A DNA stretch of 64,000 nt, taken from JAEZPW01 sp035629075. Its GTDB lineage: Bacteria > Acidobacteriota > Terriglobia > Terriglobales > Acidobacteriaceae. The stretch's first letter is position 1. Every line of letters starts with the position of its first letter. The DNA is taken from contig DASPIK010000086.1 of NCBI GenBank assembly GCA_035629075.1, positions 1 through 64,000 on the forward strand. Direction: 5' to 3'. The notes under the pieces were generated by a model. That model searched no databases and was not told the origin of the DNA. It worked only from the letters and a program-made list of their open reading frames with translations. This document shows, one piece after another, positions 53,118-62,309 of the stretch. Position numbers and translations under genes: made by a program.

Positions 53118-55136
53118 TCACATGAAGTAGTCGAAATCGCGCTCTGTCCGCAGCCGGCGGCGAATAGCGAAGATGTGCGCCGGGACGAGATTCGGATCGA
53201 GTTCAACGAAGTTGCGCTCGCCGTGCCAGAAGAAGCGTGCATTGCCAAGCAGGTCGTGCGCCTGATAGCTCTGTTGCGGGTCGATTTGCAGTCGTTCCAA
53301 AGGCAGCGTCAACCAACCAGACTGCTTGTGGTAAGGGTCGAGGTTGACCACCGTGACCACTATGTTCGAAAGGTCTCGCGTGGCTTTTGAATACGCAATG
53401 ATCTGCTCATTATCGATTTCGTGAAAACGCAGTAACTCGTTACTCTGCAGCGCGGCATTCTCGTGACGAATTCGATTTAGGCGAGCGATCAGATCTTTCA
53501 AGCTGTCGCTGCGACCGATGTCCCAGCGCTTAATCTCGTACTTTTCTGAGTTGAGGTACTCTTCCCTTCCTGGAGCCAGTGGTTCATTCTCCAGCAGCTC
53601 ATACGCGGGCCCATAAACGCCGTAGTTCGAACTCAAAGTAGCCGCGAGTATCACTCGCGTTGCGAACGCTGCCCTGTTGGCGTAGTGCAGATATTCCGGA
53701 AGTATGTCCGGAGTGTTGGGCCAGAAGTTCGGGCGAAAGAAGTCCCGTGCGTCGCTCCTCGTCAGCTCTGTCAGATACTGCGTCAGTTCGAGCTTTGTGT
53801 TGCGCCACGTGAAATATGTATACGACTGCGTAAAGCCGAGCTTCGCCAGGCGGTACATGACCTTCGGACGCGTGAATGCTTCGCTGAGAAAAATCACTTC
53901 CGGGTACTCCGCCTTGACTTCGGCAATGAGCCATTGCCAGAACGGAAAAGGTTTAGTGTGAGGATTATCGACTCGGAAGATCCGAATTCCCTGCTCGAGC
54001 CAAAATGCCACTACGTCCTTGAGTTCTTGCCACAGCGCTTGCCAGTCTTCGCTTTCGAAATTGAACGGATAGATGTCTTCGTACTTTTTAGGAGGATTCT
54101 CGGCGTACTGGATAGACCCGTCCGGCCGGTGCTTGTACCACTCCGGGTGCTCTTTTACATACGGATGATCAGGTGTCGTCTGAAACGCAACATCCAGGGC
54201 AAGTTCGATGCCGCGGTCGGCCGCTTTTTCGCGCAGGCGACGTAAGTCCTCCAGCGTTCCCAGGGAAGGATGCACTCCCTTATGCCCGCCCGAGTCCGCG
54301 CCAATAGCCCAAGGGCTGCCAACATCGTCCGCTTTCGCGATCGGGTTGTTGTTCTTGCCTTTTCTTTTTGTGTAGCCGATCGGGTGAATTGGCGGCAGGT
54401 ACAGCACATCGAAGCCCATCGAGGCGACATAATCCAAACACTGCTCGCAATCAGCCAAAGAGCCATGTCGCTGCGGGTCTGAGGTGCACGATCTCGGAAA
54501 CAGTTCGTACCATGAGCTGAACTGCGCCTTCTTGCGTTCAACCACGATCCGCAACTCCCGATCGTAGGTGGCTGCGTGCCGCCGGTCCACATACTTGTCC
54601 GCAATGGTCGCCAGTCTCTGATCCAGCGCGCTGTTGGCCCGTTCTTCTACGTCGTTTTCACCGCGCAACACCGCCAGCCACCGCTGCAATCGCCGCGCAT
54701 CCTCTCCGCTGGCGCGTTGCGCAGCGCGTTCGATCAGCGCCACGCCCACCAGCAGATCCACTGAGATTTCCTGCCCAGCTTTGAGCTTCTTCTCGAAATC
54801 GCGCCGCCACGACCGGAACTCGTCCACCCATGCCATAACTGTGAATTGATAGGTGGTCATGTCGCTCGCCTCGAAACTGCCGATCCAGCGGTCGTTTCCG
54901 AGTTCCCGCATCGGGCTCTCGAACCATTCGGAATCTGCGGCTCGCCTGTGCAGCACGATTGCGGAGATCAGGTCGTGACCGTCAGTGAACACGTCCGCCG
55001 TGACCTCTACCAGATCACCAACTACTCGCTTCGCGGGGAACCGCCCATCGTCCACAGCAGGCTTGACGTTCTCAATTACGACCCTGGCAGGTGGGCCCTG
55101 GTCTGTTCGAGGCGAAACAGTCATCAGCTCAGTCAA
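53118..55136 (-). CDS. glgE: Alpha-1,4-glucan:maltose-1-phosphate maltosyltransferase GlgE
   Basis: 672 aa GH13_3 enzyme that extends alpha-glucans with maltosyl units from maltose 1-phosphate. An N-terminal beta domain (VIENVKPAVDDGRFPAKRVVGD) is followed by the barrel: LYLPPIHPIGYTKRKGKNN, nucleophile Asp in GIRIFRVDNPHTKP, acid/base Glu in VIFLSEAFTRPKVM. The start is TTG 55136 with GGAG about 14-17 bp away, or ATG 55124; the choice is open. First gene of the glgE-maltokinase-glgB operon. TreS, which would supply maltose from trehalose, is not in the window. Confidence 0.95.
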   Translation of the reverse strand: MTELMTVSPRTDQGPPARVVIENVKPAVDDGRFPAKRVVGDLVEVTADVFTDGHDLISAIVLHRRAADSEWFESPMRELGNDRWIGSFEASDMTTYQFTVMAWVDEFRSWRRDFEKKLKAGQEISVDLLVGVALIERAAQRASGEDARRLQRWLAVLRGENDVEERANSALDQRLATIADKYVDRRHAATYDRELRIVVERKKAQFSSWYELFPRSCTSDPQRHGSLADCEQCLDYVASMGFDVLYLPPIHPIGYTKRKGKNNNPIAKADDVGSPWAIGADSGGHKGVHPSLGTLEDLRRLREKAADRGIELALDVAFQTTPDHPYVKEHPEWYKHRPDGSIQYAENPPKKYEDIYPFNFESEDWQALWQELKDVVAFWLEQGIRIFRVDNPHTKPFPFWQWLIAEVKAEYPEVIFLSEAFTRPKVMYRLAKLGFTQSYTYFTWRNTKLELTQYLTELTRSDARDFFRPNFWPNTPDILPEYLHYANRAAFATRVILAATLSSNYGVYGPAYELLENEPLAPGREEYLNSEKYEIKRWDIGRSDSLKDLIARLNRIRHENAALQSNELLRFHEIDNEQIIAYSKATRDLSNIVVTVVNLDPYHKQSGWLTLPLERLQIDPQQSYQAHDLLGNARFFWHGERNFVELDPNLVPAHIFAIRRRLRTERDFDYFM

Positions 55137-55486
55137 CGAGTAGCTTTCTCCAGATCAGGTGATGTGCCGACGCTCAGGCGTACAGCACCCGGCGTTTCCA
55201 TCGTCGTCCGTGTAGTCGTCGAGTTATTTCGTTGCTAGTGGGATGAGACTTCTGAATGGGGTGTCACCTGCGTAACACCGCGAGATGCGCAGCAGACTAG
55301 ATCTGCACTGCAGACTAGAGCACCGTAGGCGAAGCACGGCAAAAGGTATGAAAGTGCCTCGTGAGGCACTCTCGTCAGCTCCGGAACTCCACCACAAACA
55401 AGCACGGCAGCCCTTTCGAGCTGCCGTGTACCTGGCTTGTTTCATCCCGAGCGGATGAGAGATGCTGTCTCGAGTGTGCGACTTTC
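55137..55486. other. Intergenic region between topA and the glgE operon
   Basis: 350 bp upstream of glgE. It contains a tight palindrome AGTGCCTC-GT-GAGGCACT (55353-55370) and the topA terminator. The glgE promoter was not identified. Confidence 0.45.
55403..55428 (-). terminator. Terminator after topA
   Basis: CACGGCAGC (55403-55411) and GCTGCCGTG (55420-55428) form a 9-bp stem; the minus strand continues CTTGTTTG. It lies about 60 bp after the topA stop codon. Confidence 0.75.
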
Positions 55487-57979
55487 TCACGCCACGACTT
55501 GAGGTTCTTTCGGCTCACCTTCCGTCGGACGGGTTGGATCCGGGCGCTTGTAGTCGCACTCCGGACAGGCAATCACCGGACCTTCCTTCAACGTTTTCTG
55601 CACAAGGTAGTCGCTGTCGCCGTTGGGACACTTCTCATCAACAGGGCGGTTGGCTGACGTGAACTTGCACTTCGGGTAGTTCGTGCACCCATAGAAAGTT
55701 GTGCCCCGTCGGCGTGCCTTCTTCTCGACCAGTTCCCCGGACTTGCACTCCGGACACTTCATGCCGATGAAGTTCTGCTTGATCCACTTGCATTCCGGAT
55801 AACCGCTGCACGAGACGAACTCGCCATAACGCCCGTGACGCAAAACGAGGTTTCGTCCGCAGTTCGGGCACGTTTCTTCCAGCGGAATGTCAGGCACCTT
55901 CTTCTGCTGATCGAGGCGGCGTGTGGTCTTGCATTCCGGATACCCGGTGCAAGCCATAAATTGTCCGAAGCGTCCGCGCTTCAGAACCATCGGACGACCG
56001 CAGTTCTCGCAGTATTCCTCTTCCTGCGTCTCCTGCATCTCGGCGTTGTCCAGGTCCGGCAGGTCGATTGGGTTTTCCTTTGTGAACGTGCAGGAGTTCG
56101 GATCTTTCTTGTCATACGCGCTGCACGCGTAAAACGACCCGTGCTTGCCCCACTTGATGACCAGCGGCGACCCGCAGCGCTCGCATTTCTCGTCCGTCGC
56201 CTTTTCCATGCGCTTGATGTTCTCCATGTGCTTGCGCGCATAGTCCAGGTCTCGTTCAAATTTTTCGTAGAAGCCCTTCAGGGCATCCGTCCAGCGCTCG
56301 TTGCCATCTTCGATCTCGTCCAACTCCTCTTCGAGTCGAGCCGTGTACGCCGGATCGAAAATGTCCTTGAAGTTGGCCACGAGTTGGTCCGTTACGACGA
56401 ACCCGATTTCCGTCGGAGCAAACTTTCCGCCTACCTTTTGCACGTACTGCCGTTCCTGAATCGTGCTGAGGATCGTCGCATACGTCGAAGGCCGCCCGAT
56501 GCCGCGCTCTTCCAGTTCCTTCACCAGTGAAGCTTCGTTGTAACGCGGTGGCGGTTCCGTAAAGTGCTGCTCCGGTTTCAGCTCTCGTAACTTCAAAATC
56601 TGCCCGGCTTCCAGCGGAGGCAACTTGTGCTTCAGCGCCTCGTCCTCTTCGTCCTTGCCTTCCTTCGACTCTTCGTAAACCTTGAGGAAGCCATCGAACT
56701 TCAGCACCGAACCGGTCACGCGGAACGGGAACGCCTCGCCTTCTTTGGGCTGAGCGTCGATGTCGACCGTGGTCTGATCAAATACGGCCGGGTTCATTTG
56801 CGACGCCACGAAACGCTGCCAGATCAGCTTGTAAACCTTGTACTCGTCTTCCTGGAGATACTTCTTGATCTCCTCCGGATTGCGGCTCACTGATGTCGGA
56901 CGGATCGCTTCATGCGCTTCCTGCGCGCCCTTCTGCTTCGACTTGTAGAAGTTTGGCGACTCCGGCAGATACTGCGGGCCGTACTCCCGCCCGATCATCT
57001 CGCGCACTTCCGTCAGCGCGTCATTGCTTACGCGCGTCGAGTCAGTACGCATGTACGTGATCAGGCCGATCGTTCCCTCGCTGCCAAGATCAACGCCCTC
57101 ATAGAGCCGTTGGGCAATCATCATCGCGCGTTTCACGCTGAAGCGCAGCTTGCGCGAGGCGTCTTGCTGGAACTTGGATGTCGTGAACGGAGCGGCTGCG
57201 TTCCTACGCCGTTCCTTCTTGTCGACCGAGCGAACGGTCCACGTCGCATCCTTAAGCAGTGTCTCGATGCGGCGGGCTTCCTGCTCGTTAGGAATGACAT
57301 TCTTTTCTGGATTCGCACCAACCAGTCTTGCGTCGAACGCCGGAGGCTTCCCGGCTGCGAGGTGCGCGTCCATTGTCCAGTATTCGGTCTTTTCGAAGGC
57401 CTTGATCTCACGCTCGCGCTCCACGATCAGCCGCAGTGCGACTGTCTGAACGCGCCCGGCACTTAGACCACGGCGAACCTTATCCCATAGGAGCGGCGAG
57501 ACCTGGTAGCCCACGAGCCGGTCCAGCACACGCCGAGTCTGCTGCGCGTCTACCAGGTTGCGGTCGATGTCACGCGGATGCTGAAAAGCATCCTGAACTG
57601 CTTTTTTGGTGATCTCGTTGAAGGTGACCCGTCGAATGACAACAGCGTCGGCCCCTTTCTTTCGTTTCGGGGTGCCGTCGCCCGCGAGTTCGTCGGCGAG
57701 GTGAGCGGCGATAGCTTCGCCTTCCCGATCCGGGTCAGGCGCCAGATACACGGCGTCCGCCGACTTCGCAAGCTTCTTCAGCTTGGCCAAGACCTTTTCT
57801 TTACCGGGTATTACGACCAGATCAGTCGAAAACTCGTTGTTGATATCAACGCCGAGCGTGCTCTTCGGCAGGTCCTTCACATGACCCAGCGAAGCCTCAA
57901 CCTCGAAATCCTTACCTAGGTATTTCTGGATTGTCTTGGCTTTTGCCGGCGACTCAACAATAACTAAACCTTTTGCCAA
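55487..57979 (-). CDS. topA: DNA topoisomerase I
   Basis: 830 aa type IA topoisomerase that relaxes negative supercoils. The TOPRIM start is KGLVIVESPAKAKTIQKYL; the active-site Tyr is in GLITYMRTDSTRVS (about residue 308). The C-terminus has four clear C4 zinc modules (CERCG..CSAYDKKDPNSC, CENCG..CTGYPEC, CPNCG..CSGYPEC, CPECK..CTNYPKC) and a fifth degenerate one (CPNGDSD..CPEC). The barrel domains are complete. dprA lies upstream on the same strand, a frequent pairing. Confidence 0.97.
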   Translation of the reverse strand: MAKGLVIVESPAKAKTIQKYLGKDFEVEASLGHVKDLPKSTLGVDINNEFSTDLVVIPGKEKVLAKLKKLAKSADAVYLAPDPDREGEAIAAHLADELAGDGTPKRKKGADAVVIRRVTFNEITKKAVQDAFQHPRDIDRNLVDAQQTRRVLDRLVGYQVSPLLWDKVRRGLSAGRVQTVALRLIVEREREIKAFEKTEYWTMDAHLAAGKPPAFDARLVGANPEKNVIPNEQEARRIETLLKDATWTVRSVDKKERRRNAAAPFTTSKFQQDASRKLRFSVKRAMMIAQRLYEGVDLGSEGTIGLITYMRTDSTRVSNDALTEVREMIGREYGPQYLPESPNFYKSKQKGAQEAHEAIRPTSVSRNPEEIKKYLQEDEYKVYKLIWQRFVASQMNPAVFDQTTVDIDAQPKEGEAFPFRVTGSVLKFDGFLKVYEESKEGKDEEDEALKHKLPPLEAGQILKLRELKPEQHFTEPPPRYNEASLVKELEERGIGRPSTYATILSTIQERQYVQKVGGKFAPTEIGFVVTDQLVANFKDIFDPAYTARLEEELDEIEDGNERWTDALKGFYEKFERDLDYARKHMENIKRMEKATDEKCERCGSPLVIKWGKHGSFYACSAYDKKDPNSCTFTKENPIDLPDLDNAEMQETQEEEYCENCGRPMVLKRGRFGQFMACTGYPECKTTRRLDQQKKVPDIPLEETCPNCGRNLVLRHGRYGEFVSCSGYPECKWIKQNFIGMKCPECKSGELVEKKARRRGTTFYGCTNYPKCKFTSANRPVDEKCPNGDSDYLVQKTLKEGPVIACPECDYKRPDPTRPTEGEPKEPQVVA

Positions 57980-58074
57980 TGTACTTACCCTATGATTCCC
58001 TACTTCGAATGTATGGCGGAATGATTGTAATGAACGATGAAACTAGCACGTTCTGTCAACCCCTGTCGAACCGC

Positions 58075-59229
58075 TCACATTGTTCTCACGTAGTTCTTGC
58101 CCGGCATTTGCCTAATCTTTCCAGCAAGTTCCAGCTCAAATAGGGCTGTGAAAATCTCTGAAGATGAGAGCTGCGGTTCCAGCGCTTCAATCATTTCGTC
58201 AATTTGGGTGGCCTGATCTGCCTTGATCAGCGCGAAAACCTTTTTCTCATTAGGCGAGAGCGCTTCCTCGAACAGCGATGCGGTTGTCGGTTGAGCCGTT
58301 GCACTCTGTGCTGCCGGCTCGAGTTGCACCTTAACGTGCGTCGGCAGCTCTTCCCATATGTCCTCCCAGGTTGCCACAAGCTTCGCGCCCTGCTTTATCA
58401 AGGTGTTGGGAGTCCAAGAGAGCTTGTTTGTAACGTTCCCCGGAACTGCGAAAATATCGCGGTTCTGTTCCAATGCGCAACGTGAGGTGATTCTGGTGCC
58501 GCTATATTCACCCGCCTCGACCACCAATACCCCGATAGAAAGCCCGCTGATGATCCGATTTCGGATGGGAAAATTCTGCGGCGCAGCGAACGTGCCCATC
58601 GCAAACTCAGAAACGATTGCACCGCCAGCCTCGAGTATCTGGTCCGCGATTCTCTTATTTTCTTTGGGATAAATGACGTCGACCCCGGTGCCAAGGACGG
58701 CCACGGTCTTGCCTTTCGCTGCCAGACACCCTCGGTGGGCGGCAGTATCCACTCCGCGTGCCAACCCGCTGAATATGATGAGTCCATGTGCCGCCAGGTC
58801 GCAGGACAGCCTCTCTGCCATTCCTAGTCCGTACGGAGTCGGGTGCCTGGTACCGACAACCGCGATCCCCGGTTGAGAAAGCGCCTCGACACTGCCTCTG
58901 ACGTAGAGAATCGTCGGAGGATCGTAGATCTCCCTCAACTCAGACGGGTATTCCGGATCGTCGAGCATTACAACATGCGCGCCAGCGGTCGTAGCCCGCA
59001 CCATCTCCTCGCTCGCGGCCTCCAGCGATTGCCCCAGCGCTATTCCCTGTGCCGACTGCGCCTGCAACCCTGCTGCTTCCAACTCAGTCAGCGATGCGTG
59101 GAACACTCTCTCGATCCCACCAAAGTGCTCTACCAACTTTCGTGACCGAGTCGCGCCCAGACCCAGGGTCATTTTCAAGGCCAGCCAGTAAGTAGTTGTC
59201 GAATCGAGTATCTGCCCACTCCCCGCCAC
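58075..59229 (-). CDS. dprA: DNA-processing protein DprA (Smf)
   Basis: About 384 aa. It protects incoming single-stranded DNA and loads RecA in transformation. I prefer GTG 59229 because GGAGGGG lies 5-8 bp upstream; in-frame ATGs at 59244 and 59268 are alternatives. An N-terminal HhH-like region (LGLGATRSRKLVEHFGGIERVF) precedes the Rossmann core: VVGTRHPTPYGLGMAE, SGLARGVDTAAHRGCL, VLGTGVDVIYPKEN, FPIRNRIISGLS. A winged-helix C-terminus (EKKVFALIKADQATQIDEMIE) is present. topA follows after about 95 bp. With the type IV pili this hints at natural competence. Confidence 0.95.
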   Translation of the reverse strand: MAGSGQILDSTTTYWLALKMTLGLGATRSRKLVEHFGGIERVFHASLTELEAAGLQAQSAQGIALGQSLEAASEEMVRATTAGAHVVMLDDPEYPSELREIYDPPTILYVRGSVEALSQPGIAVVGTRHPTPYGLGMAERLSCDLAAHGLIIFSGLARGVDTAAHRGCLAAKGKTVAVLGTGVDVIYPKENKRIADQILEAGGAIVSEFAMGTFAAPQNFPIRNRIISGLSIGVLVVEAGEYSGTRITSRCALEQNRDIFAVPGNVTNKLSWTPNTLIKQGAKLVATWEDIWEELPTHVKVQLEPAAQSATAQPTTASLFEEALSPNEKKVFALIKADQATQIDEMIEALEPQLSSSEIFTALFELELAGKIRQMPGKNYVRTM

Positions 59230-59399
59230 GTCCCCTCCTTCCATCAGCACCCGCGCATCAACGCTCATCTTCACCAACAACTGCGTCCCATATCGCTTAA
59301 GCTGATGGGTTAAGGCTCTTATCCAAACCTTCTCGGGCAGCATAGCCGCTCGACCGTCTCTCTGAACCAGGGTTTGTTAAAATGTTCGGTTTTTGGAAC

Positions 59400-60242
59400 A
59401 TGCGTAAACTCTGCATATCCGCGATCTCTTTCCTGAACACTGCCCCGCTCATGTGGGACTTTGAGCATGGCTCCGCTGGCGATGACTTCGACATCGTCTA
59501 CACGGTTCCGTCCCAATGTGCAGAGGCTTTGCGATCAGGCTCGGCCGATATCGGCATCATCCCGGCGGCCGCGTACGCCAGCATTCCCGACCTGGTGATC
59601 CTGCCTGACGTGGCCATAGCCGCCAAGGGTCCGGTTCGCTCCATTCTGCTGGTCAGCAGAGTTCCCCTCGAACAGATTCGCACGGTTGCAGCCGACACGT
59701 CTTCCCGCACATCCGTGGCACTGTTGCACATTCTATTCAGTCGATTTTGGGGCGGGGATCGCGAGTTTGTCCCCATGCCTCCGCAGCTCGACTCAATGCT
59801 GGCGCGCTGCGATGCCGCTCTATTAATCGGCGACGCGGCCCTCGTTGTGGACCGTTCGCGTTATCTCACGTGGGATCTTGCTGAAGAATGGCAGCATCTG
59901 ACCTCCAATCCGTTTGTTTTCGCCTTCTGGGCCGTACGGCTACGCGCTCTGAACGAATTGCGTGCGGATCTCGATCTCGCGGCGATGTTCCGAGATTCTC
60001 GCGACCATGGCCTTGAACCGGGCAGCGTTGCCCAAATTGCGCGTGAATGGGGCCCTCGACTGGGCCTTTCTGAAGCGGACGTCTCGGCTTACCTTACAGT
60101 CAATGTCGACTACAACCTTGACGCCGAGAATCGGAAAGGGCTTCAGCTGTTCTATAGCTGTGCCCACAAGTGCGGCGCAATCCCTCGCGACCCGCAGTTG
60201 CGATTCTTGGGCGTGAGTGCCCTCTGCGACGTTCTGGGGTAA
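59400..60242 (+). CDS. mqnA: Chorismate dehydratase MqnA (futalosine pathway)
   Basis: 280 aa. First step of the futalosine route to menaquinone: chorismate to 3-[(1-carboxyvinyl)oxy]benzoate. The start RKLCISAISFLNTAPLMWDF and DIGIIPAAAYASIPDLVILPDVAIAAKGPVRSILLVS are characteristic of MqnA; the fold is a periplasmic-binding-protein-like cleft. The ATG at 59400 gives the family start; another ATG lies at 59382. mqnC is two genes downstream. Confidence 0.93.
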   Translation: MRKLCISAISFLNTAPLMWDFEHGSAGDDFDIVYTVPSQCAEALRSGSADIGIIPAAAYASIPDLVILPDVAIAAKGPVRSILLVSRVPLEQIRTVAADTSSRTSVALLHILFSRFWGGDREFVPMPPQLDSMLARCDAALLIGDAALVVDRSRYLTWDLAEEWQHLTSNPFVFAFWAVRLRALNELRADLDLAAMFRDSRDHGLEPGSVAQIAREWGPRLGLSEADVSAYLTVNVDYNLDAENRKGLQLFYSCAHKCGAIPRDPQLRFLGVSALCDVLG

Positions 60243-60358
60243 GTCTCGGATCCAATTTCGTCTAAATTGCAGGCTCTCAGGCGAGAGAACCGTCGCGCAA
60301 CTCTCGTCCTGCGTCTAACGGAACTGGCGTTCGGGGCTTAACCCACGCCGCTTCGCTT

Positions 60359-61030
60359 ATGTCATTGACTCTCGCCGCATTCGCCGCTCTTGCCGCCGAA
60401 ACCTCACCGATCTGGAAATGGGTATATCGTCTCGGGGGCATAGGCCTGATTCTGCTCGGAATTGCCGACAATTCCTTCGTCCCCCTCCCCGGCAGCATGG
60501 ACGCGTTTACTATCCTGCTCTCGGCACAATACCGAGACTGGTGGCCCTATTACGGCGCCATGGCCACCACCGGATCGGTTTTCGGTGGTTTCCTCACCTA
60601 TCGTCTCGCTCGCAAAGGCGGCAAGGAAACGCTGGAAAAGAAAGTAGGACAGCAGCGCGCAGAGAAGGTTTACAAGAAGTTCGAGAAGCATGGTTGGTTT
60701 TGGGTCATGCTGGGAGCTATGCTGCCACCGCCCTTCCCAATCGTCCCGTTCCTCATGGCGGCGGGTGCATTACAGTACCCGCTCAAGAACTTTGTTGCGG
60801 CGCTTGGTCTCGGGCGTGCAGTACGTTTTTTCGCCGTCGCCTATGTGGGCCACCGTTATGGCAAGCACATCATCAGCTTCTTCGGGCAGTACTATCTCCC
60901 GATGCTGTACTTCGCGATCACCGTAGGAGTACTGGCAGGCATTGGGGCCTTGCTCTACTGGAAGTGGTACCTGCCTCGCAAAAAGGCCCGACAGCAGGAC
61001 GCCACAGCAGCGGAACCTAAGGCTGCCTAA
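60359..61030 (+). CDS. VTT/DedA-type membrane protein
   Basis: 223 aa. Residues about 25-200 have the VTT-domain pattern: GLILLGIADNSFVPLPGSMDAFTI, GSVFGGFLTYRLARKGGKE, FKKFEKHG-like (YKKFEKHGWFWVMLGAMLPPPFPIVPFLMAAGAL) with a reentrant loop, and three to four membrane helices. Relatives move lipids (undecaprenyl phosphate or phospholipids) across membranes; the precise substrate here is unknown. It lies between mqnA and mqnC, so co-transcription is likely, though its part in menaquinone biology is not established. Confidence 0.85.
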   Translation: MSLTLAAFAALAAETSPIWKWVYRLGGIGLILLGIADNSFVPLPGSMDAFTILLSAQYRDWWPYYGAMATTGSVFGGFLTYRLARKGGKETLEKKVGQQRAEKVYKKFEKHGWFWVMLGAMLPPPFPIVPFLMAAGALQYPLKNFVAALGLGRAVRFFAVAYVGHRYGKHIISFFGQYYLPMLYFAITVGVLAGIGALLYWKWYLPRKKARQQDATAAEPKAA

Positions 61031-61121
61031 CTGCCTATTACGATACGAGAAGAGGTGTAAGTACCCGATTTACTCGAAACCCGAAACTTCTTTTAGCTAC
61101 AATGTCGGTTTGAGCACATCC

Positions 61122-62168
61122 ATGTCCTTAACCAAGGCCCAAGCTCTCGACCTGTTCAGTTCCGACGATCTCATTGGCATCGGCATGGAGGCCGATTCGG
61201 TTCGACGCCGCCTTCACCCCGATGGCGTCGTTACCTACATCATCGATCGCAACATTAACTACACGAATTACTGCACCGAGTATTGCTCCTTCTGCGCCTT
61301 CTACCGCCCATTGAAAGGGCCCCTGGCGAAAGAAGGCTATGTGCTCCCGTTCGAGGTCATCTACGACAAGATTCACGAGACCATCGAGATGGGCGGCACG
61401 GGCGTGCTCATGCAGGGCGGCATTCATCCGGACCTGAAGATCGACTGGTTTGAATCGCTGTTCAGCGGCATCAAGCAGCGCTTCCCCAGGATTCACCTGC
61501 ACTGCCTTTCAGCCAGCGAAATACTCGGCATCGCTGAATACAGCAACATCTCGCTGGAAGAAACAATTAGGCGCCTGCGTGATGCTGGGCTTGATTCCAT
61601 CCCGGGCGGGGGCGCCGAAATCCTTGACGACGAAGTCCGGTTCAAAATAGCCCGCCTTAAGTGCATGACTGACGACTGGCTCGCCGTTCACCGTACCGCG
61701 CACAAACTCGGCATGCGGACTACCGCAACCATGATGTTCGGCGTCGGCGAAACGGTTGAGCACCGAATTAATCACTTCCAGCGCATATACGATCTCCAGG
61801 AAGAAACTGGCGGCTTCACAGCCTTTATTCCTTGGACCTTCCAGCCCCACAACACCGCTCTTGGCGGTCGCGGATGGGATGAAGCGACCTCAGTCGAGTA
61901 CCTGAAGACGCTCGCCATTTCGCGAATATTCCTATCGAATTTTCAGAATGTTCAGTCAAGCTGGGTGACGCAGGGGACAAAGGTCTGCCAGCTCGGTTTG
62001 CGCTTCGGAGGAAATGACGTCGGCTCGGTCATGCTGGAAGAAAATGTCGTTCGCGCCGCCGGAACCATGAATTGCACTTCGGAAGAAGAGTTGCGGCGCA
62101 TCATTCGCGATGCAGGCTTCCGCCCCGTGCAGCGCGATACGCTCTACCGCACTTTCTTCCTGAACTGA
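61122..62168 (+). CDS. mqnC: Cyclic dehypoxanthinyl futalosine synthase MqnC
   Basis: 348 aa radical SAM enzyme that closes the ring of dehypoxanthine futalosine. The Fe-S motif is C-x3-C-x2-C in YCTEYCSFCAFYR (about residue 55). GGTGVLMQGGIHPDLKIDW and HCLSASEI, SIPGGGAEILDDEVR and GVGETVEHRI are all typical. The ATG at 61122 has no clear Shine-Dalgarno; a TTG at 61110 is an alternative. It belongs with mqnA; MqnE, MqnB and MqnD are not in the window. Confidence 0.94.
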   Translation: MSLTKAQALDLFSSDDLIGIGMEADSVRRRLHPDGVVTYIIDRNINYTNYCTEYCSFCAFYRPLKGPLAKEGYVLPFEVIYDKIHETIEMGGTGVLMQGGIHPDLKIDWFESLFSGIKQRFPRIHLHCLSASEILGIAEYSNISLEETIRRLRDAGLDSIPGGGAEILDDEVRFKIARLKCMTDDWLAVHRTAHKLGMRTTATMMFGVGETVEHRINHFQRIYDLQEETGGFTAFIPWTFQPHNTALGGRGWDEATSVEYLKTLAISRIFLSNFQNVQSSWVTQGTKVCQLGLRFGGNDVGSVMLEENVVRAAGTMNCTSEEELRRIIRDAGFRPVQRDTLYRTFFLN

Positions 62169-62309
62169 TGCGCTGCCTATCTCGGCATGAGTTCTAAGTT
62201 CTTTTTTTGACGGACTGGACGTGAACACTCTTACTGAGAACCTTTCGCCGATTCTCACAGCCATCTCCAGCCTAAAATCTGCCTTCTGCTCAGAACGGGA
62301 GTATCAGGA

